In this document: in pieces, positions 7,888 to 16,522 of the stretch
Numbering within the stretch: the first letter of the stretch is position 1
Layout of the letters: each line of letters opens with the position of its first letter
Assembly: GCF_051713825.1 (NCBI RefSeq)
Contig: NZ_JBIOQR010000001.1
Coordinates: 1,302,001 to 1,366,000, forward strand
Length of the DNA stretch: 64,000 nucleotides
Source of the DNA: Enterococcus_K sp051713825
GTDB taxonomy: Bacteria; Bacillota; Bacilli; Lactobacillales; Enterococcaceae
Direction: 5' to 3'
The notes under the pieces: model-generated
Databases searched by the model: none
What the model was told of the DNA's origin: nothing
The model's input: the letters and a program-made list of their open reading frames with translations, nothing else
Program-made: the position numbers and the translations under genes

Positions 7888-9289
7888 CACTAGTGTTGCG
7901 CAAATATAGTCAGAATAATCTGAAAACTATCTTTCGCTAAAATTTAAAAAAAAGTCGAATGCTTACGCAAGGGATGACTTTTTTCCAGAAAATTTTGGTC
8001 GTATTTAACTGAATCCTAAAAGCGTCGACAACGTATTTAGTCAAAATCACCCGGGTCTGTGGCGCTCTAACCAGATTTCTGCAGGCTCAAAACGTAGATA
8101 ATGAAATGAGCGCTTTAACTGGAAAAGTGTCGCTACCGAATTCAATTCGATCTTTACCAAATAGGTTAACAGCGTCGCGATAAGGGTGAGAATCACTTGA
8201 TTAATTGCACCTTGTTCGCTTCGTGAGTAAAGTTGCTTGATTGCCAGATTCTGTTTTAAATGTTTGAAAAACAGCTCAATTTGCCAACGTGCTTGATACA
8301 TGTCGGCGACTTCATTTGGCGAAATATCAAAACGATTGGTAACGATTCGCAAGAGACGTTGACCTTTCGTCAAAACGGTCACAAGACGAAATCGTTCGGT
8401 GACGTGATTGTTTCCGCCGCCTAAAATGACGTGTTGATCACTGATAAGTTGACCGTCTGTTGTTTTTGGATTCACGAGTTCAATTTGTTCTAAGACTGTA
8501 ATCGTCGTATTGGATTTTGTTCGTGTCACAAAGAAATAACCGTCATTGTGCAGGTGATCCAGCAGTTTGTAATCAAAATAGCCGCGATCCACAACATAGG
8601 TCGCTTCTGTTTTGTCCACTAAACATTCGAAATGATTCCGGTCATGTTCTTCGGCATTAGTAATCGTAAAATGTTCTGGGTATTGATTGGTTTTGTCCAG
8701 ATAACAGAGGTTCAAATGAAGCTTGATACCTGCTTTAGTTTTCCGAAAATTTGCCCATGGAAACCGCGTCTTATTCAACGGGATCGTGGTTGAATCAACA
8801 AGTTGAAGGCTAGTTGTTTTTGAACTTGGTCGTTCTTTTGCCACTTTCTGAGCCAACTGCGCAAAGATCTCCATTAGAACTTCTTGACTGATTTCAGGAA
8901 TTTTACGAGAAAGTGAACTGTAGCACAGCGAATCTATGCCTATTTCTTGGCGAAGACTTCGATCCATAAAGGATCTGTCCATTTCGCGAAAGCTTGGAAG
9001 CTCTTCATAAACGGCATGTAACAGAACTTTAATTGTGGTCGTGAAGTCCAGTTTTTTACTGTAAGAATTAAATTGTTGCATCCAATTTTTGGCTTCTTCC
9101 GATAAATTATTCAAATTTATTGAAGAAAACCATTTCTGAAATGAAGTTTTTGAGTTATACTTATCCATGTTGTGGTCCTTTTTATTGGTCTTGGATAAGT
9201 CATCCAAGAGTAGTATAAAGGATTTTTTTTTGTCTGGATAGCTTTATATCAAGTTTTAGATAGGTTGAGGAGTCTTTGCAACACTAGTG
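7888..9289 (-). mobile_element. Intact IS4-family insertion sequence, 1402 bp, 9-bp target duplication
   Basis: The ends are inverted repeats beginning CACTAGTGTTGC on each side. The 9-bp sequence TCATTTAGT is present directly outside both ends (7879-7887 and 9290-9298), which fixes the borders. One transposase gene fills the element on the minus strand. A hairpin with A and T runs (about 7945-7985) lies just downstream of it and can act as a terminator in both directions. The insertion is in the gap between the adenylyltransferase and the P-type ATPase, so no gene is broken. An exact target duplication and intact ORF suggest a fairly recent, possibly active copy. Confidence 0.93.
8047..9168 (-). 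CDS. IS4-family transposase
   Basis: About 373 residues of a DDE transposase. It carries a first Asp in LVDSTT, a second in VVDRGYFDY, and the IS4 Y-R-E-K signature YQARWQIELFFKHLK, which holds the catalytic Glu. The start at 9168 is preferred because AAAGGA precedes it closely; an upstream in-frame ATG at 9207 lacks a ribosome binding site. It cuts and pastes the surrounding element. There are no internal stops or shifts, so it appears functional. Confidence 0.92.
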   Translation of the reverse strand: MDKYNSKTSFQKWFSSINLNNLSEEAKNWMQQFNSYSKKLDFTTTIKVLLHAVYEELPSFREMDRSFMDRSLRQEIGIDSLCYSSLSRKIPEISQEVLMEIFAQLAQKVAKERPSSKTTSLQLVDSTTIPLNKTRFPWANFRKTKAGIKLHLNLCYLDKTNQYPEHFTITNAEEHDRNHFECLVDKTEATYVVDRGYFDYKLLDHLHNDGYFFVTRTKSNTTITVLEQIELVNPKTTDGQLISDQHVILGGGNNHVTERFRLVTVLTKGQRLLRIVTNRFDISPNEVADMYQARWQIELFFKHLKQNLAIKQLYSRSEQGAINQVILTLIATLLTYLVKIELNSVATLFQLKRSFHYLRFEPAEIWLERHRPG

Positions 9290-9392
9290 TCATTTAGTAA
9301 AACTAGAAAGAGAGAAGCTAGATAGCCTAGTTCTAAGGTAAAGAGTAATAATTTTATTTTTTTTGGGAGGCTGACACGACTAGTTTATTTTT

Positions 9393-9439
9393 ACAATTAT
9401 CATCTGAAGCGTTTTTTTATCAATGAGAGTGATAGTTGT
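9393..9439. promoter_or_regulatory. Candidate dyad operator upstream of the metal ATPase
   Basis: ACAATTATCA (9393-9402) and TGATAGTTGT (9430-9439) form an inverted repeat with one mismatch. A second, inner dyad TATCA-N7-TGATA overlaps the right arm. ATTATCA is one half-site of the 7-1-7 Fur-type box, but the spacing here is not classical. It sits 150 bp before the ATPase start and could bind a metal-responsive repressor; this is inference only. Confidence 0.4.
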
Positions 9440-9590
9440 TTTCATTTAAGGGATATTGCTTCATTCTAACCTATTTATGAGCTACTCTGAAATAGAAGAA
9501 CAAAAGAAAACTATGAGAAATGAGTTTGACTTTCGACCGGTCAATAAGAGACACAAAACTCAATGTTCGATTTTGAAGGGGGAGTTTACA

Positions 9591-11378
9591 GTGGGACATT
9601 TTAAAAAATTTCTTTTTACCTTATTAGTAGGTGTGATGGCACTGCTGGCGGAGTTCGTTTTGCACAATCCTACGTGGGCTTATGTACTTGTTGCGATTGT
9701 TGGGGGTATCATGGCCTTTTTTATGCTGTTGGAGATGATAAAGACACTGCGTTCTGGCAAATATGGTGTGGACATATTAGCTATTACGGCGATTGTAGCG
9801 ACACTCTTGGTTGGCGAATATTGGGCTAGCTTGATGGTCTTAATTATGTTGACAGGTGGGGATAGTTTAGAGGATTATGCAGGGCGACAAGCCAATAAGG
9901 AATTACGCGCCTTACTAGATAATTCACCGCAAATTGCTCATCATCTAGTTGGTGAAACCTTACATGATATTGAGGTTGAAGAAGTCAAAATTGGTGATTT
10001 CCTCGTAGTTAAGCCTGGTGAAATAGTTCCCGTTGATGGCGTAATTTTAGAAGGAAACTCGACATTTGATGAATCGTCACTAACTGGAGAATCGACTCCA
10101 ATGATTAAAAAAGTTGGCGATGAATTGATGTCAGGGAGTATTAATGGCGATCGTTCTGTAAAAATAAAAGTCAATAAGTCTGCGGCGGATAGCCAGTATC
10201 AAACAATCATCAAGTTAGTAAAAGAGTCAGAAATGAAACCAGCTGAATTTGTCCGTATGGCAGATCGTTACGCTGTTCCATTCACCCTCATTGCTTATGT
10301 GATTGGTGGGGTTTCTTGGTTTGTGACCAAAGATCCAGTCCGGTTTGCTGAAGTCTTAGTGGTTGCCTCTCCTTGTCCATTGATATTAGCTGCACCGATT
10401 GCATTGGTTGCTGGGATGAGCCGTTCGAGTCGGAATGGGATCGTTGTCAAAACGGGGACTACCTTAGAAAAATTAGCGGATGCAAAATCAATTGCATTTG
10501 ATAAAACAGGCACAATTACTAAAGGACAACTCTCTATTGACAAAATTTCACCAGTAACAAGTATGGATGAAACAACCTTCCTTCAATACGTTGCAAGTGC
10601 GGAACAGGACTCAAGTCATATCTTGGCACGCTCGATTCTTGCGGAGAGCAAAGGGCAAGTGGACTTATTGCCGGTCTCCAATTTGGAAGAGGTGACAGGC
10701 TCAGGCATTAAAGCTTTGGTGAATAAAAAAGAAATCAAAATTGGCCGAGCAGAATTTGCAAATACTCAACCTGTTGAGACGAAACAGACAATTATTTACG
10801 CGGCTTTAGACGGGCAGTATATTGGTTATATGACTTTTAAAGATGTGGTTCGAACAGAGTCAAAGGAAACAATCATTGAGCTAAAACGATTAGGGGTTCA
10901 AAATGTCATTATGCTGACGGGAGATCAAGAAGAAATAGCCCAAGAGATAGCCCAACAAGTGGGCATTACTCAAGTTCATGCCCGTTGTTTGCCTCAAGAT
11001 AAGATTAAATTATTAAACGAAGCAACAAAAGAGCAACGTCCTATCGTAATGGTTGGTGATGGGGTAAATGATGCGCCGGCTTTAGCAGTGGCTGATATTG
11101 GGATTGCGATGGGGGCACATGGTTCAACTGCCGCAAGTGAAAGTGCTGACGCAGTGATTTTAAAGGACGATTTAACCCGCGTTTGGATTTCTGTTAAGAT
11201 TGCGCAAGAGACTATGAAAATTGCGAAACAATCCGTTTTGATTGGCATCTTTATTTGTGTCATCCTAATGTTAATTGCTAGTACTGGGATAATTCCAGCA
11301 CTATTAGGAGCTGCTTTGCAAGAGGTTGTCGACACGGTTTCGATTTTAAGTGCTTTGCGAGCAAAAAATGATAGATAA
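9591..11378 (+). CDS. P1B-type heavy-metal-translocating ATPase, SPC subtype
   Basis: About 595 residues when started at the GTG at 9591, which has GGGGGAG 6 nt upstream; an earlier TTG frame (9456) has no good binding site. It shows all P-type signatures: TGES in the actuator domain, phosphorylated Asp in DKTGT, MLTGD and GDGVNDAPAL. The membrane metal motif is SPC (ASPCPLIL), not CPC or CPH. No N-terminal metal-binding domain is present. The last membrane helix reads LQEVVDTVSI instead of the HEGG expected of Co/Fe exporters (P1B-4). It probably exports a divalent metal; iron, cobalt, manganese or zinc cannot be told apart. A candidate dyad operator lies upstream, a wobble-rich terminator downstream. 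Confidence 0.85.
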   Translation: MGHFKKFLFTLLVGVMALLAEFVLHNPTWAYVLVAIVGGIMAFFMLLEMIKTLRSGKYGVDILAITAIVATLLVGEYWASLMVLIMLTGGDSLEDYAGRQANKELRALLDNSPQIAHHLVGETLHDIEVEEVKIGDFLVVKPGEIVPVDGVILEGNSTFDESSLTGESTPMIKKVGDELMSGSINGDRSVKIKVNKSAADSQYQTIIKLVKESEMKPAEFVRMADRYAVPFTLIAYVIGGVSWFVTKDPVRFAEVLVVASPCPLILAAPIALVAGMSRSSRNGIVVKTGTTLEKLADAKSIAFDKTGTITKGQLSIDKISPVTSMDETTFLQYVASAEQDSSHILARSILAESKGQVDLLPVSNLEEVTGSGIKALVNKKEIKIGRAEFANTQPVETKQTIIYAALDGQYIGYMTFKDVVRTESKETIIELKRLGVQNVIMLTGDQEEIAQEIAQQVGITQVHARCLPQDKIKLLNEATKEQRPIVMVGDGVNDAPALAVADIGIAMGAHGSTAASESADAVILKDDLTRVWISVKIAQETMKIAKQSVLIGIFICVILMLIASTGIIPALLGAALQEVVDTVSILSALRAKNDR

Positions 11379-11395
11379 TTTAGTTGAATAGCAAA

Positions 11396-11441
11396 GAGGC
11401 CTTCCTTATCATTCTGATTGGGAAGGTCTTTACTATCTTTT
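11396..11441 (+). terminator. Terminator after the P-type ATPase
   Basis: GAGGCCTTCC pairs with GGAAGGTCTT over 10 bp, including two G-T wobbles, followed by a T-rich stretch. Confidence 0.65.
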
Positions 11442-11526
11442 TGCTAAAAATACTTACTAACTTAGATTCAGCGATTGTATCTTTGCGCTAAGTGGACTAT
11501 ATTTAGGTAAAAGATGGAGGTAAAGG

Positions 11527-11975
11527 ATGAAGAATACAGCGATAAAAGCTTACTGGCAAAAATTTGCTCAAAAAAACAAGATTCATGCAGATTATCAGGT
11601 TTGATCATTTGTAAACAAGGTAGAAATGGCAGATGAACTTGCTGAATTGGTTATTCAAGGAACAAAAACAGTGACGACTTCGGCTTTCCCACTCTATGAA
11701 ATAAAAGAAGAGTTACCGGCCGTGGACGAATATAGTGTGATACTGGCTGGTTCAGACAATCCAAAAGCGATTATCCGAACTAATAAAGTTGAATTACGGC
11801 CTTTTAATCAGATTTCTGAAACTTATGCTTTTCTGGAAGGAGAGGGGGATAAAAGTCTAGCCTATTGGAAAAAGTCCACGAATCTTTTTTCACTAAAGAA
11901 TTAAAGCATAATGGCTTGACTTTTACTGAGGAAATGATGTGTGTATGCGAATATTTTGATTGTCTATATTGCTGA
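11527..11975 (+). pseudogene. ASCH-domain protein gene, decayed (nonsense plus frameshift)
   Basis: GGAGG precedes an ATG at 11527 that opens as MKNTAIKAYWQKFAQ, typical of bacterial ASCH proteins. A TGA then stands where the family has Trp (YQV-stop-SF instead of Y.AWSF, near 11602). Downstream the frame resumes (ADELAELVIQGTKTVTTSAF), but near 11875 a run of five A's looks one base short. The natural C-terminus (VHESFFTKEL ... CEYFDCLY) continues in another frame to 11975. Two independent lesions argue for a true pseudogene. ASCH proteins are small RNA-binding or nucleoside-hydrolysing domains. The next gene follows closely. Confidence 0.8.
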
Positions 11976-11998
11976 TTTATAAGAAGGAGAGGACTTTT

Positions 11999-12556
11999 TT
12001 GAAAACAAAGGTGATTGTTATTAGTGGGGTAACTGCAGGTGGTAAGACAACGCTGGTCAAAGAATTAGTCAAACGAACACCAGATTGCGCAAGTTTATAT
12101 TTTGATAAGTATGATATTGATGCACAGCCCGGAGCACCGGAGCTTGATCAGATTCTGATTGACGCCAATCAAATGATTAATCAGTTTAATATTCAGCCTT
12201 TGTTAGATGATTTGTTGAAGCTGATTAATCGAGTGCCGATTATCTATATTGATTTTCCTTTTGGTTATCAACATAAAAAACTGGTTCCTTATATCGACCA
12301 AGTTATTTATATGAAAACGCCCTTAGATATTGTGTTTGTGCGAATGATTTTACGCGATTTTGAGAATCAATCAAAAGAGGCAATTCTTTCTTGGTGCGAA
12401 ACTTATCTAACCTTTGCTCGTTCGATTTTTTCTGCACACGAAACAATTGTTTCTTCTGATGTAGATTTGATTATAGATGGGGAATGGCCGTTGAGCGAAA
12501 AAATGGTTGAAATACAGAACTTTTTTGTGGAGAAAGCGATTGATGGATTAGATTAA
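11999..12556 (+). CDS. P-loop kinase-like protein (uridine kinase-like fold)
   Basis: About 185 residues opening with beta strand VIVISGV and P-loop TAGGKTT. Later come a likely acceptor-site YFDKYD, a Walker B-like strand IIYIDFPFGY, and a lid region with several Arg (VRMILRDF). This resembles small nucleoside or uridine kinase-like NTPases found in scattered Gram-positive genomes. I chose the TTG at 11999 because GGAGAGG precedes it and the P-loop then lies at the usual distance. The substrate is unknown. It follows the decayed ASCH gene by a few bases and ends before a terminator hairpin. Confidence 0.65.
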   Translation: MKTKVIVISGVTAGGKTTLVKELVKRTPDCASLYFDKYDIDAQPGAPELDQILIDANQMINQFNIQPLLDDLLKLINRVPIIYIDFPFGYQHKKLVPYIDQVIYMKTPLDIVFVRMILRDFENQSKEAILSWCETYLTFARSIFSAHETIVSSDVDLIIDGEWPLSEKMVEIQNFFVEKAIDGLD

Positions 12557-12590
12557 GCGCAATACCTAAAAGACAATCAAATAAGAAAGC

Positions 12591-12640
12591 TAATTGGACG
12601 GGCAATCAACTGGATAACAGCTAGTTGTCCGTCCATTAAT
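12591..12640 (+). terminator. Terminator after kinase-like gene
   Basis: AATTGGACGGGCAA pairs with TTGTCCGTCCATT around an inner loop, followed by an AT-rich stretch and five T's. Confidence 0.65.
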
Positions 12641-12713
12641 TTATATATTTTTGGTTTCCATAGAAAATAGGTACCCGCATAGAGGGATGTCGATTTACTT
12701 TCATCTATGTTGC

Positions 12714-12749
12714 TTAACCAATTTTGTTTTGTTAATTGGTTAAATTTTT
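12714..12749 (+). terminator. Second hairpin with T-run in the gap before 12891
   Basis: TTAACCAATT pairs perfectly with AATTGGTTAA around a 10-nt loop, then ATTTTT. I find no convincing gene between this hairpin and the one at 12591-12640. The rest of the 12557-12890 gap holds only the promoter listed next. Confidence 0.65.
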
Positions 12750-12838
12750 ACACCTTTCTTCATGCAAATGATTAGCCAGAAACTTACGAAAAGGCATTAG
12801 AACGGTCTGTAGCAGATGTTTACAACTGCCAAAAAAAC

Positions 12839-12868
12839 TTGTGCCTGATAGTCAGGCTTTGTTATAAT
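12839..12868 (+). promoter_or_regulatory. Promoter for the gene at 12891
   Basis: -35 TTGTGC, an 18-bp spacer and a perfect -10 TATAAT, ending 22 bp before the ATG; GGAGAGTGGAGG forms the ribosome binding region. Confidence 0.6.
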
Positions 12869-12890
12869 TTTCAAAGGAGAGTGGAGGGGT

Positions 12891-13301
12891 ATGCTAAAAG
12901 CCACAGAATTATTGTTTGATGATGATTTGGAGCTGTCTTTTCATTTTTCCAAAACAGGTAAAAATGTCCGTCTGAATGTAGACACTCTGGAGACCGATGA
13001 AACAACCCTACAGTTAACTTATAACGAGATGATTGCAAAATTTATCAATCAACAAGAGAATTGGTATGATCAAGTCATTGCCTCGATTATCAGTGAACAG
13101 CAAGATGAATTTGGGATGGGAATGAAATCAGCTGATTTTGAATTGCTGGTTATCTATGTTTTGCCAGAAGAGGCGAACTCATTAATTTTTGGCCTTCAGT
13201 TTCATTCCGTTCATGATGAGGAACATGGTGTTGGCGTAAAGCTTGTTGGAGATAGTTTTGAAGTACTGTCTATTGGTAGTGCAGAGGAGGCCTTTTGCTA
13301 A
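12891..13301 (+). CDS. Hypothetical acidic small protein
   Basis: 136 residues, acidic (many Asp and Glu), no signal peptide or membrane segment. The C-terminal part FHSVHDEEHGVGVKLVG followed by GSAEEAF resembles the tail of small DUF2004/DUF6985-type proteins, some of which occur as immunity or orphan proteins. I cannot assign the family firmly. It has its own sigma-70 promoter and a strong ribosome binding site. Neighbours are other small accessory genes, one frameshifted, so this looks like a stretch of gene turnover. Confidence 0.65.
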   Translation: MLKATELLFDDDLELSFHFSKTGKNVRLNVDTLETDETTLQLTYNEMIAKFINQQENWYDQVIASIISEQQDEFGMGMKSADFELLVIYVLPEEANSLIFGLQFHSVHDEEHGVGVKLVGDSFEVLSIGSAEEAFC

Positions 13302-13398
13302 TATCTTCTACTAGGGGAGAAGGGTTAGAGGTTTGACTCATTTTAGCTGATTTTTTAAGTTGAAAAATAACGAATAATTTTTTTAATCGAAGGAATAA

Positions 13399-13482
13399 GT
13401 GAAAAAAATAGTTAGTGTAGGTACAGCCAACTATTGGAATGTTCATCTACAAAGAGATAGTGTAAGATACTACAGTAAATAA
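13399..13482 (+). CDS. Possible 27-residue ORF, partial copy of next gene's start
   Basis: A GTG at 13399 with AAGGA just upstream opens MKKIVSVGTANYW and runs 27 codons. Its first bases (A-run then TAGTTAGTG) repeat at the start of the next gene (13504 onward), which would begin MQKKIVSEEL. It may be a remnant of a duplicated gene start or a chance frame. No family is recognised. Confidence 0.25.
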   Translation: MKKIVSVGTANYWNVHLQRDSVRYYSK

Positions 13483-13499
13483 ACTTAAGGGGAACTGAC

Positions 13500-13882
13500 A
13501 TGCAAAAAAAATAGTTAGTGAAGAATTAAAAAAATGTATGCCACAATTGATTTCTGAGATATTGGACTACAAAAAAGATGAGAAGGTTTACGGGGTTACA
13601 TTTGTTACCACGGATGACTATTATGGGATGTATGTTGCCTTTGAGACAGTTGAACATTTGCAACAATCAAAGTATGAAAATATTACCTGGTTTGCAAATG
13701 AGTGGGGCTATAGTGATGCAGAACTGCCAACAAAATTTAATAAAGATGGGTACAAAAAAGAGGAGATTGTCTTTTTAGTGACCATGGGAGATGGTGATTA
13801 TATAAGTGAAATGCTTTTAGAATCTGCCAAGCGTTTGAATCACCCTAAAGCAGCTGAAGAGGTAATTTCGTGTTTGAAATAA
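13500..13882 (+). pseudogene. DUF4303-like protein, frameshifted in an A8 tract
   Basis: AAGGGG lies 7 nt before the ATG at 13500, but the frame ends after four codons (ATG CAA AAA AAA TAG). Adding one A to the eight-A run (13504-13511) restores a natural start, MQKKIVSEELKKCMPQL, joined to an open frame from 13538 to 13882. The body (EKVYGVTFVTTDDYYGMYV, then WFANEWGYSD) looks like the DUF4303 family, of unknown function; this match is tentative. If translated as is, only the internal ATG at 13538 is available and it has no binding site. Causes could be decay, slippage-based switching or an assembly error. Confidence 0.65.
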
Positions 13883-13983
13883 GCAAAAAATGTACAGACC
13901 ATTATTAAACATAGGCTAGTTAATCAGTTTTATACAACTAATAAACAAGCTAAAGTACATAGAGTGAGAGGAGATGAAAAACG

Positions 13984-14163
13984 ATGCCGTTTATCCATGT
14001 TGAATTAGTCGAAGGCCGTTCAAAAGAGCAGCTAGATGGAATGATGAAGGATATTACAGAAGCCGTGCATAAAAATACCGGTGCCCCTAAAGAGCATATT
14101 CACGTGATTGTGAATGAAATGAAAAAAGGGACCTATGCAGTTGATGGTGCTTGGAAAGAGTAA
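13984..14163 (+). CDS. 4-oxalocrotonate tautomerase family protein
   Basis: 59 residues beginning MPFIHVELVEGRSKEQ. The catalytic Pro1 is exposed when the initiator Met is removed, and Arg12 lies at the usual position. The C-terminal EHIHVIVNEM strand is the normal tautomerase core. Members interconvert keto-enol acids as hexamers; in Firmicutes such as B. subtilis YwhB the true substrate is unknown. GAGGAG precedes the ATG by 10 nt. It stands alone before the thrS leader, with a weak hairpin and T-run (about 14178-14208) as a probable terminator. Confidence 0.88.
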   Translation: MPFIHVELVEGRSKEQLDGMMKDITEAVHKNTGAPKEHIHVIVNEMKKGTYAVDGAWKE

Positions 14164-14239
14164 GAAATGAATAGAAACTTTCCTGCGTGAAAGACTTGCT
14201 TTTTTTTAACAAAAGTGTTTAAATTAATTCATAATTGAT

Positions 14240-14462
14240 TGATGAGAAAGACACCTGCACTTGTTTGTCGTCTAATAGAGAGGAAAACCTTGGCTGAAAG
14301 TTTTCTAGAAATGACGCAAGGAATGACCACTTTCAAAACCTTTGTTGAAACAAAGGCGGTCGGACCGTTACCACGTTGAGGAACACAATAAGTGTTTGAA
14401 CATTAGGTGGAACCACGAATTTTCGTCCTAGTATCTTTAGAGATGCTAGGGCTTTTTTTAAT
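14240..14462 (+). promoter_or_regulatory. T-box leader of thrS (threonine-sensing)
   Basis: The leader has the conserved T-box (AGGTGGAACCACG, 14405-14417) followed by a terminator stem (CCTAG.ATC / GAT.CTAGG plus a run of T's, ending near 14460). In the stem I region the triplet ACC lies in GGAATGACCACT, a fitting threonine specifier. When uncharged tRNA-Thr binds, the antiterminator forms and thrS is read. A plausible promoter (TTAACA-18 bp-CATAAT, 14206-14235) lies just upstream. Together these account for the gap before thrS. Confidence 0.9.
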
Positions 14463-14519
14463 GGTTTTGAGGAACTACTCAACTTTTTCAGATCGAATTT
14501 AAAGGAGGAAACTATAGAT

Positions 14520-16457
14520 ATGTCAATCAAAATTACTTTCCCAGATGGAGCAGTAAAGGAATTTGATTCAGGAATCACTACTTTGGCTATTGCTGAAGGA
14601 ATATCAAAAGGGCTTGCGAAAAAAGCGTTAGCCGGAAAATTAAATGGTGAATTAATTGATTTAATTCGTCCAATCGAAGCAGATGGGAAAATTGAAATTA
14701 TTACACCTGACCATGAAGATGCATTAGGAATTTTACGTCATTCAAGCGCTCATTTAATGGCCAATGCGATGCGTCGTTTGTTCCCAACTATTCACTTTGG
14801 CGTTGGACCAGCGATTGATTCAGGTTTTTATTATGATACTGATAACGGGGAGAATCCGATTACTGCCGAAGATTTGCCAGCAATTGAAGCAGAAATGATG
14901 AAAATCGTCAAAGAAAATAACCCCATCGTTCGCAAAGTAGTTACAAAAGAAGAAGCGTTGGCCTTGTTTGCAGATGATCCTTATAAAGTCGAATTAATTA
15001 CGGACTTGCCTGCAGAGGAAATAATCACTGTTTATGATCAAGGAGATTTTGTTGATTTATGTCGTGGTGTCCACGTTCCTTCAACAGGTCGTATTCAAGT
15101 CTTCAAGTTATTATCTGTTGCTGGAGCTTACTGGCGAGGGAATTCTGACAACCATATGATGCAACGTGTTTACGGGACAGCTTTCTTTGATAAAAAAGAT
15201 TTAAAAGAATTTATCAAAATGAGAGAAGAAGCCAAAGAGCGCGACCATCGTAAATTAGGTAAAGAATTAGATTTATTCATGGTATCACAAGAAGTTGGTT
15301 CAGGCTTACCATTCTGGTTGCCAAAAGGCGCGACAATCCGCCGTACCATTGAACGTTATATCGTTGATAAAGAAATTAGCCTAGGCTACCAACACGTTTA
15401 TACACCAATTATGGCAGACGTCGAATTGTATAAAACTTCTGGCCACTGGGATCATTACCATGAAGATATGTTCCCACCTATGGATATGGGCGATGGTGAA
15501 ATGCTTGTATTACGTCCAATGAACTGTCCGCATCATATGATGGTTTACAAAAATGATATCCACTCATACCGTGAATTGCCTATTCGTATTGCAGAGCTTG
15601 GTATGATGCATCGTTATGAAAAATCAGGGGCACTTTCTGGTTTACAACGTGTGCGTGAAATGACGCTAAATGATGGACATACCTTTGTTCGCCCCGATCA
15701 AATTAAGGATGAGTTCAAGCGGACATTAGAGTTGATGGTTGCGGTTTATGCTGATTTCAATATCACCGATTATCGTTTCCGTTTAAGCTATCGTGATCCG
15801 AACAATACAGATAAGTACTTTGATGATGATGCAATGTGGGAAAAAGCGCAAGTGATGCTGAAAGCCGCAATGGATGAGATGGAGCTGGATTACTTTGAAG
15901 CAGAAGGTGAAGCAGCTTTCTACGGACCAAAACTAGATGTCCAAGTAAAAACAGCAATGGGAATGGAAGAAACCTTGTCAACGATTCAATTGGACTTCTT
16001 GTTACCTGAACGTTTTGATTTGACTTATGTGGGTGATGACGGAGAAAATACACACCGCCCTGTTGTTATTCATAGAGGAATCGTGTCAACTATGGAACGT
16101 TTTGTTGCCTATTTAACAGAAGTCTACAAAGGCGCTTTCCCAACTTGGTTAGCACCAATTCAAGCAACTATTATCCCGGTTTCAGTAGAGGCTCATTCTG
16201 AATATGCTCATCTAGTAAAAGAACGTCTACAAGCGCAAGGTTTACGCGTAGAAGTAGACGATAGAAACGAAAAAATGGGCTACAAAATTCGTGCATCACA
16301 AACGCAAAAAGTTCCTTACCAATTAGTAGTTGGTGATAAGGAAATGGAGGAAGCGACCGTCAATGTTCGTCGCTACGGTAGTAAAGAAACAAGTGTTGAA
16401 GAATTAAATATCTTTGTCGATGCGATGGCTGAAGAAGTTAAAAACTATAGTCGTTAA
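14520..16457 (+). CDS. thrS: Threonine-tRNA ligase
   Basis: 645 residues with the full ThrRS order: N-terminal TGS domain (residues 1-62), editing domain with HSSAHLMANA (about 76) and the distal CRGVHV, class II catalytic core with RPMNCPHHMM and RYEKSGALSGLQRVR, and a C-terminal anticodon-binding domain (VDDRNEKMGYKIR). It charges tRNA-Thr and edits Ser-tRNA-Thr in the cytoplasm. AAAGGAGG lies 9 nt before the ATG. Expression is set by the T-box leader directly upstream. Length and motifs are complete. Confidence 0.97.
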   Translation: MSIKITFPDGAVKEFDSGITTLAIAEGISKGLAKKALAGKLNGELIDLIRPIEADGKIEIITPDHEDALGILRHSSAHLMANAMRRLFPTIHFGVGPAIDSGFYYDTDNGENPITAEDLPAIEAEMMKIVKENNPIVRKVVTKEEALALFADDPYKVELITDLPAEEIITVYDQGDFVDLCRGVHVPSTGRIQVFKLLSVAGAYWRGNSDNHMMQRVYGTAFFDKKDLKEFIKMREEAKERDHRKLGKELDLFMVSQEVGSGLPFWLPKGATIRRTIERYIVDKEISLGYQHVYTPIMADVELYKTSGHWDHYHEDMFPPMDMGDGEMLVLRPMNCPHHMMVYKNDIHSYRELPIRIAELGMMHRYEKSGALSGLQRVREMTLNDGHTFVRPDQIKDEFKRTLELMVAVYADFNITDYRFRLSYRDPNNTDKYFDDDAMWEKAQVMLKAAMDEMELDYFEAEGEAAFYGPKLDVQVKTAMGMEETLSTIQLDFLLPERFDLTYVGDDGENTHRPVVIHRGIVSTMERFVAYLTEVYKGAFPTWLAPIQATIIPVSVEAHSEYAHLVKERLQAQGLRVEVDDRNEKMGYKIRASQTQKVPYQLVVGDKEMEEATVNVRRYGSKETSVEELNIFVDAMAEEVKNYSR

Positions 16458-16476
16458 TTAGCAAATAAAATCTATT

Positions 16477-16522
16477 TAGACCCAGAATTGGTATGACCGT
16501 TCTGGGTCTAACTGTATATTTT
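16477..16522 (+). terminator. Terminator after thrS
   Basis: TAGACCCAGAA pairs perfectly with TTCTGGGTCTA around a 12-nt loop, then a T-rich tail. Confidence 0.85.

Noticed and set aside
7814..7888. 24-codon frame ending at the IS4 left border
   Set aside because: It runs through the poly-T of a probable terminator and has poor initiation signals; likely chance.
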